Notes under the pieces: generated by a model
Databases searched by the model: none
What the model was told of the DNA's origin: nothing
The model's input: only the letters and a program-made list of their open reading frames with translations
Made by a program: the position numbers and the translations under genes
Part shown: positions 60,931-64,000 of the stretch, piece after piece
How positions within the stretch are numbered: position 1 is the stretch's first letter
How the letters are laid out: every line of letters starts with the position of its first letter
Assembly (NCBI GenBank): GCA_016180645.1
Contig: JACPAV010000003.1
Location: 62,001 to 126,000, forward strand
Reading direction: 5' to 3'
From: Nitrospirota bacterium
Lineage (GTDB): Bacteria; JACPQY01
Length of the DNA stretch: 64,000 nt

Positions 60931-62537
60931 CGGCCGTTCCTGCCGACGGGTGAAGACGACGGACGCACAACGGGCGGCGTGGATGCGTTAGGCTGATGCC
61001 CCGTCATCGCGGTGAAATGGTTGTAAAACAGGACCAGGATGCCGTCGTGATGGTTCTGAAGCGAATGGGCCACGCTGGTGGTCAACCCGCTGTGCCAAAA
61101 CGTGCCATCCCCCATGAAGGAAATCGTACGCGCACCCGCAAGCTTCCCGAGCGCCCCGGCGTTTGCCAAGCCACTCCCCATCCCCGTGATTTCTGCCCGT
61201 AGATTGAAGGGGGCGACGTTCCCCAGCATGTAGCAGCCGAGGTCCGAACTGTAAATGAAGCGGGCCTCCGGATGGCGGCGCCTGAAAATCTTGACGGCCG
61301 AGAAAATCGGCCGCTCCGGGCATCCCGTGCAGAAAGTCGGCACGCGCTCCGGAACGGGGAGCGGCGACCGTACCTCCTCGGGGGGGCGCGGCTCGATGCG
61401 GAAGAACTCCGTCAACGCCCGTCGCACATGTTCCGGGTGGATCTCCCCGATTTCCGGCACCATCTCCTTGCCCACGAGCCGCGTGCGGATTCCCTTCACC
61501 TGCGCGGCCGTGCGAATGTCTTTCTCCACCAGATTCGGCATGCCCTCCTCGATGATCAGGACCCTTTCTTTCCCCTCGAGAAAGTCCCAGATTTCGTCCT
61601 CCACGAGGGGGAACAGCGCATGGAGGGATAGGACGGGACACCGGATTCCGAGATCCTCCATCGCACGCAGAACGACGTTGGTGAGGATGCCGTGCGTGAT
61701 GATGCCGACCCTGCCGTTCCCATTTGAGAATCCCATCACGGGATTAAGCTGATTCCGGCGGATGAACTCCACGGCGCCCGGAAGACGGACGGTGAATTTT
61801 TCGAACTCCTGCCGCTGGGTGTAGGGCGGTAGCGGGATCTTTTCGTACAGTTCGCGGCGGATTTCCGGGCTTCGGGGGAATCGATTGCGTTCCGCCTTGA
61901 CGACGCCCGTCATGTATCCCAGTCGCGCGCGCACCAGCACAATGACCGGCGTCCCCGCCGCCTCGGAGAGCTGAAAGGCCGTCTTGATGCATTCCGACAC
62001 GTGTTGGAGGCTCGCGCCGGGATCGAGCAGCGGAAGGCCGAACTGGTGGGCGTACGACAGCGTCTTTTCCGCGACGATGGTATTGTTGCACCCGTAGTCC
62101 TCGCCAACGAGGATGACGGCCCCGCCCGTGACGCCGGCCGATGCCACGTGGGCGACGATGTCAGCCGCGAAATTGAGGCCGAGAACCTTGAAAGCTACCG
62201 CTCCGCGAATCCGGCTGCTGATCGAGGCCCGAAGGGCTGCCGCCGCCGAGGCTTCGTTGTTCGATTCCTCGATCACGACTCCCCGATCGGCAAGCCGCTG
62301 CTTCACGCGATGGACCACGTTGGTCACCGCCGAGGTCGGAGAGCCCGGAAAACTGGTGAAATACGAGATCCCACTTTCAAGGAGCGCCTTCACCACCACG
62401 ATCGCCCCCCCCCCGAAGAATCGACCCTCCTCCTGGAACAGGAGTTTCTCAGGGGATTTGTCGAACAGGACTTCCCCTCCGACGAGGCCTCGTTTCTCCT
62501 CGAATTCCCTCAGTTCAATCGCCATCCGTTCCTCCAC
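60927..62537 (-). CDS. Indolepyruvate-type ferredoxin oxidoreductase, N-terminal half (IorA-like)
   Basis: The 536-residue chain covers the pyrimidine-binding domain (residues 40-240; 'SFPGSPTSAVTNVVHRV', 'SNNEASAAAALRASI'), domain III (about 270-370) and most of the TPP-binding domain ('FCTGCPERP', 'FMGDGTFWHSGLTTSVAH', 'YNHFTAMTGHQPNAS'). It ends in a Pro-rich linker and stops where the partner starts. It would decarboxylate aryl or branched 2-oxoacids to acyl-CoA, reducing ferredoxin. Confidence 0.88.
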   Translation of the reverse strand: MEERMAIELREFEEKRGLVGGEVLFDKSPEKLLFQEEGRFFGGGAIVVVKALLESGISYFTSFPGSPTSAVTNVVHRVKQRLADRGVVIEESNNEASAAAALRASISSRIRGAVAFKVLGLNFAADIVAHVASAGVTGGAVILVGEDYGCNNTIVAEKTLSYAHQFGLPLLDPGASLQHVSECIKTAFQLSEAAGTPVIVLVRARLGYMTGVVKAERNRFPRSPEIRRELYEKIPLPPYTQRQEFEKFTVRLPGAVEFIRRNQLNPVMGFSNGNGRVGIITHGILTNVVLRAMEDLGIRCPVLSLHALFPLVEDEIWDFLEGKERVLIIEEGMPNLVEKDIRTAAQVKGIRTRLVGKEMVPEIGEIHPEHVRRALTEFFRIEPRPPEEVRSPLPVPERVPTFCTGCPERPIFSAVKIFRRRHPEARFIYSSDLGCYMLGNVAPFNLRAEITGMGSGLANAGALGKLAGARTISFMGDGTFWHSGLTTSVAHSLQNHHDGILVLFYNHFTAMTGHQPNASTPPVVRPSSSPVGRNGR

Positions 62538-62639
62538 GGGCTGCGGCCCGAAGGTCCCTCATGCCCCACTTCCCCATTATATACCTCTGTGGTCCACAAG
62601 TACGAGAGGGTCCACCTCTCCCGGGGATATGGAAAAACT

Positions 62640-63101
62640 TCAGATCGAAAGAATGAATTCGCGGCCGGCCAGCCTCAGTCGATAGGCGTCGGCCTCAAAG
62701 TGAATGTGCCCGGCGAGGCGGTAATACGCCGCGCGGCTGAATCGAGCCTCAAACCGGCCTTCGCGCACCTTGCAGTAGGGGACGTGGTCGTTGGAGAAGC
62801 GGATGGTTTCGGGATGGAGGCCTTCACGGCTCCCGTCATTGAGCACCACGGTGCCGGTGCCCGACCCTGCTCCCGGGATTTCGATGTCATTCACGATGAA
62901 CGCGGCATCCGCGATGGTGACGGGCACTTCGAAGAGGCCCGCCTTGACCACGGCATTTCCCTTCTCGTTTCGAGTGAGACTCTTGTAGAGGTAGCGGGAA
63001 ACACCGGGATGTTTAACCGGCTCCCCTCGGACCCACCAGCGGCCGTCCGGCGATATCGCCAGGGTCAGATCGGCGTGATCGTGAATGAAGAGCGCCGGCA
63101 T
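62640..63101 (-). CDS. DUF1285 family protein
   Basis: The 153-residue protein starts 'LTLAISPDGRWWVRGEPVKHPGVSRYLYKSL', with 'FEVPVTIADAAFIVNDIEIP' in the middle and a C-terminal beta-rich lobe, which is the DUF1285 pattern. Structures of this family show two small domains; the function is unknown. It lies 12 nt after the permease gene and is likely in the same transcript. Confidence 0.88.
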   Translation of the reverse strand: MPALFIHDHADLTLAISPDGRWWVRGEPVKHPGVSRYLYKSLTRNEKGNAVVKAGLFEVPVTIADAAFIVNDIEIPGAGSGTGTVVLNDGSREGLHPETIRFSNDHVPYCKVREGRFEARFSRAAYYRLAGHIHFEADAYRLRLAGREFILSI

Positions 63102-63113
63102 GATCTTCCCACC

Positions 63114-63914
63114 TCACGACCGTCCGAAAACGGAATACATCCAATCGCCCAGTCGGTTGAAGGAGTAGGCCGTGAGGCAGAGGAACAGGCTCGGGAAGAG
63201 AATCAGATGGGGATAGAATCGAAGGGCCGTCCACCCCTCGTTCGCCAGGACTCCCCAACTCGAATTCGGCGGGGCCAGGCCGATGCCGACAAAGCTCAGG
63301 TACGATTCCGTGATGATCGAGGCGGGAATTCGAAACGTCAACGTGACGATCAGGGTCGGCCAGGTGTTCGGGAGAATGTGACGAGTCAGAATTCCCAACA
63401 TGGAGACACCGGTCGCCCGTGCCGCCTCCACGAACGGCTCGTGCTTGAGCTTGAGGACCTCACCACGGATGACGCGGGATACGGTCACACTGTTGACCAA
63501 TGTGAGAGCCAGAAACACCCCGAACATATTCCGACCGAAGAACACCAACAGCAGGATGCAGATGAGCATGTCGGGCAGCGAATAGAACACATCGAGAAAT
63601 CGCATCATGAGCTCGTCGATTCGGCGCCCTGAGTACCCGGATATTCCACCATAGACCATACCGAGGACGGTGGCCGCCACAGCCGATACCGTTCCCACCA
63701 CCAGCGAAACCCGCGCCCCGTAGAAAATCCGGCTCATGAGATCACGACCGACGAAATCGGTCCCCATGAGATGTTTCGAGTACGGGCCCCGGAGAATGGC
63801 CTCCAGATCCTGGGAATCAAAACTGAACGGCGAAAGCACCCCGGCGAATACCGCGATCCCCACCATCAATGCGAGAAAGATGCACGGCATGACCGGAGGT
63901 CGGTTGTTCTTCAC
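63114..63914 (-). CDS. Opp/Dpp-family ABC transporter permease (DppC-like)
   Basis: The 266-residue inner-membrane protein starts with a short cytoplasmic tail and has six hydrophobic segments. The permease signature 'FVEAARATGVSMLGILTRHILPN' (EAA loop, about residues 164-186) and 'LMGTDFVGRDLMSRIFYGARVS' identify the C-type permease of dipeptide/oligopeptide/nickel importers. The GTG start overlaps the stop of the next gene upstream (GTGA). Confidence 0.92.
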   Translation of the reverse strand: MKNNRPPVMPCIFLALMVGIAVFAGVLSPFSFDSQDLEAILRGPYSKHLMGTDFVGRDLMSRIFYGARVSLVVGTVSAVAATVLGMVYGGISGYSGRRIDELMMRFLDVFYSLPDMLICILLLVFFGRNMFGVFLALTLVNSVTVSRVIRGEVLKLKHEPFVEAARATGVSMLGILTRHILPNTWPTLIVTLTFRIPASIITESYLSFVGIGLAPPNSSWGVLANEGWTALRFYPHLILFPSLFLCLTAYSFNRLGDWMYSVFGRS

Positions 63915-64000
63915 GTCCGCCCCCTCAGCCTGGGATCCACGATGGCCAGCAGGACGTCGGCGATCAGATTCGCCACGATGATCACAACGGCCAAGACCAG
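63911..64000 (-). CDS. Opp/Dpp-family ABC transporter permease (DppB-like), 3' end only
   Basis: The last 29 codons read 'VVIIVANLIADVLLAIVDPRLRG', the typical C-terminal membrane segment and tail of the B-type permease. The rest is beyond the right edge. It is coupled to the C-type permease gene by a GTGA overlap. Confidence 0.88.
   Translation of the reverse strand: MVLAVVIIVANLIADVLLAIVDPRLRGRT

Noticed and set aside
1-64000. CRISPR array, prophage or secretion-system cluster
   Set aside because: No regularly spaced direct repeats, cas genes, phage structural genes or secretion components were seen.

Overview
The window is G+C-rich DNA (around 60% by eye) from a bacterium with two membranes. 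Evidence for this is the many lipoprotein signal peptides, a predicted outer-membrane barrel protein and an Opp/Dpp-type ABC permease. Genes are packed tightly, with repeated ATGA/GTGA/TTGA stop-start overlaps. The gene set (BtuFCD, CobS, CobO, cobalamin-dependent MetH, a HemW-like radical SAM protein, a split 2-oxoacid:ferredoxin oxidoreductase, an FGE-fold lipoprotein, a sphingosine-1-phosphate-lyase homologue) suits a soil, sediment or groundwater bacterium of a deltaproteobacterial or poorly cultured phylum. There is no rRNA or ribosomal protein here, so the taxonomy is an inference.

1-6.4 kb is a corrinoid region: cobS, a surface-type lipoprotein, btuF-btuC-btuD, a YeeE/YedE pair on the other strand, and cobO. 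6.5-20.9 kb is housekeeping and transport: TPR and DUF59 proteins, an MFS transporter, a HemW-like protein, a CBS protein, an FGE-like lipoprotein, tRNA-Arg(ACG), two CPA2 antiporters, a YitT protein, a zinc-ribbon/mini-membrane-protein pair and a NarL-type two-component system. Several genes of 36-53 codons lie here, including a SWIB-like protein with a strong ribosome-binding site.

21-33 kb holds a fused CoA-transferase, a NodB-like lipoprotein, an orphan D12-class DNA methylase, and a compact six-gene operon: S1P-lyase homologue, TauE/SafE protein, DUF819 protein, outer-membrane protein, penicillin-acylase-type amidase and thioesterase. I suggest this operon processes an aminolipid or N-acyl compound. 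The start of its amidase gene contains a degenerate heptanucleotide tandem repeat.

33-58 kb is accessory. It carries at least five small toxin-antitoxin-like or orphan modules (DUF5678/retropepsin, Phd/PIN, DUF4258/YgiT-finger, a TumE-like pair, an unknown gene with antitoxin/PIN), an IS3-family element, a small palindromic element, two paralogous 569-residue lipoproteins, a FlgM-like gene behind a good sigma-28 promoter, and a REC-GGDEF protein that has lost its key residues. Three modules are bracketed by an intact gene on one side and a diverged fragment of a homologous gene on the other. The most striking case is two unrelated thioesterase genes whose 3' ends recur beyond the module. Core genes are interspersed: acyl-CoA dehydrogenase, enoyl-CoA hydratase, metH-thiI.

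58-64 kb holds an RRM RNA-binding protein, the two halves of an indolepyruvate-type ferredoxin oxidoreductase joined by a TTGA overlap, a DUF1285 protein, and the 3' part of an Opp/Dpp permease operon that runs off the window.
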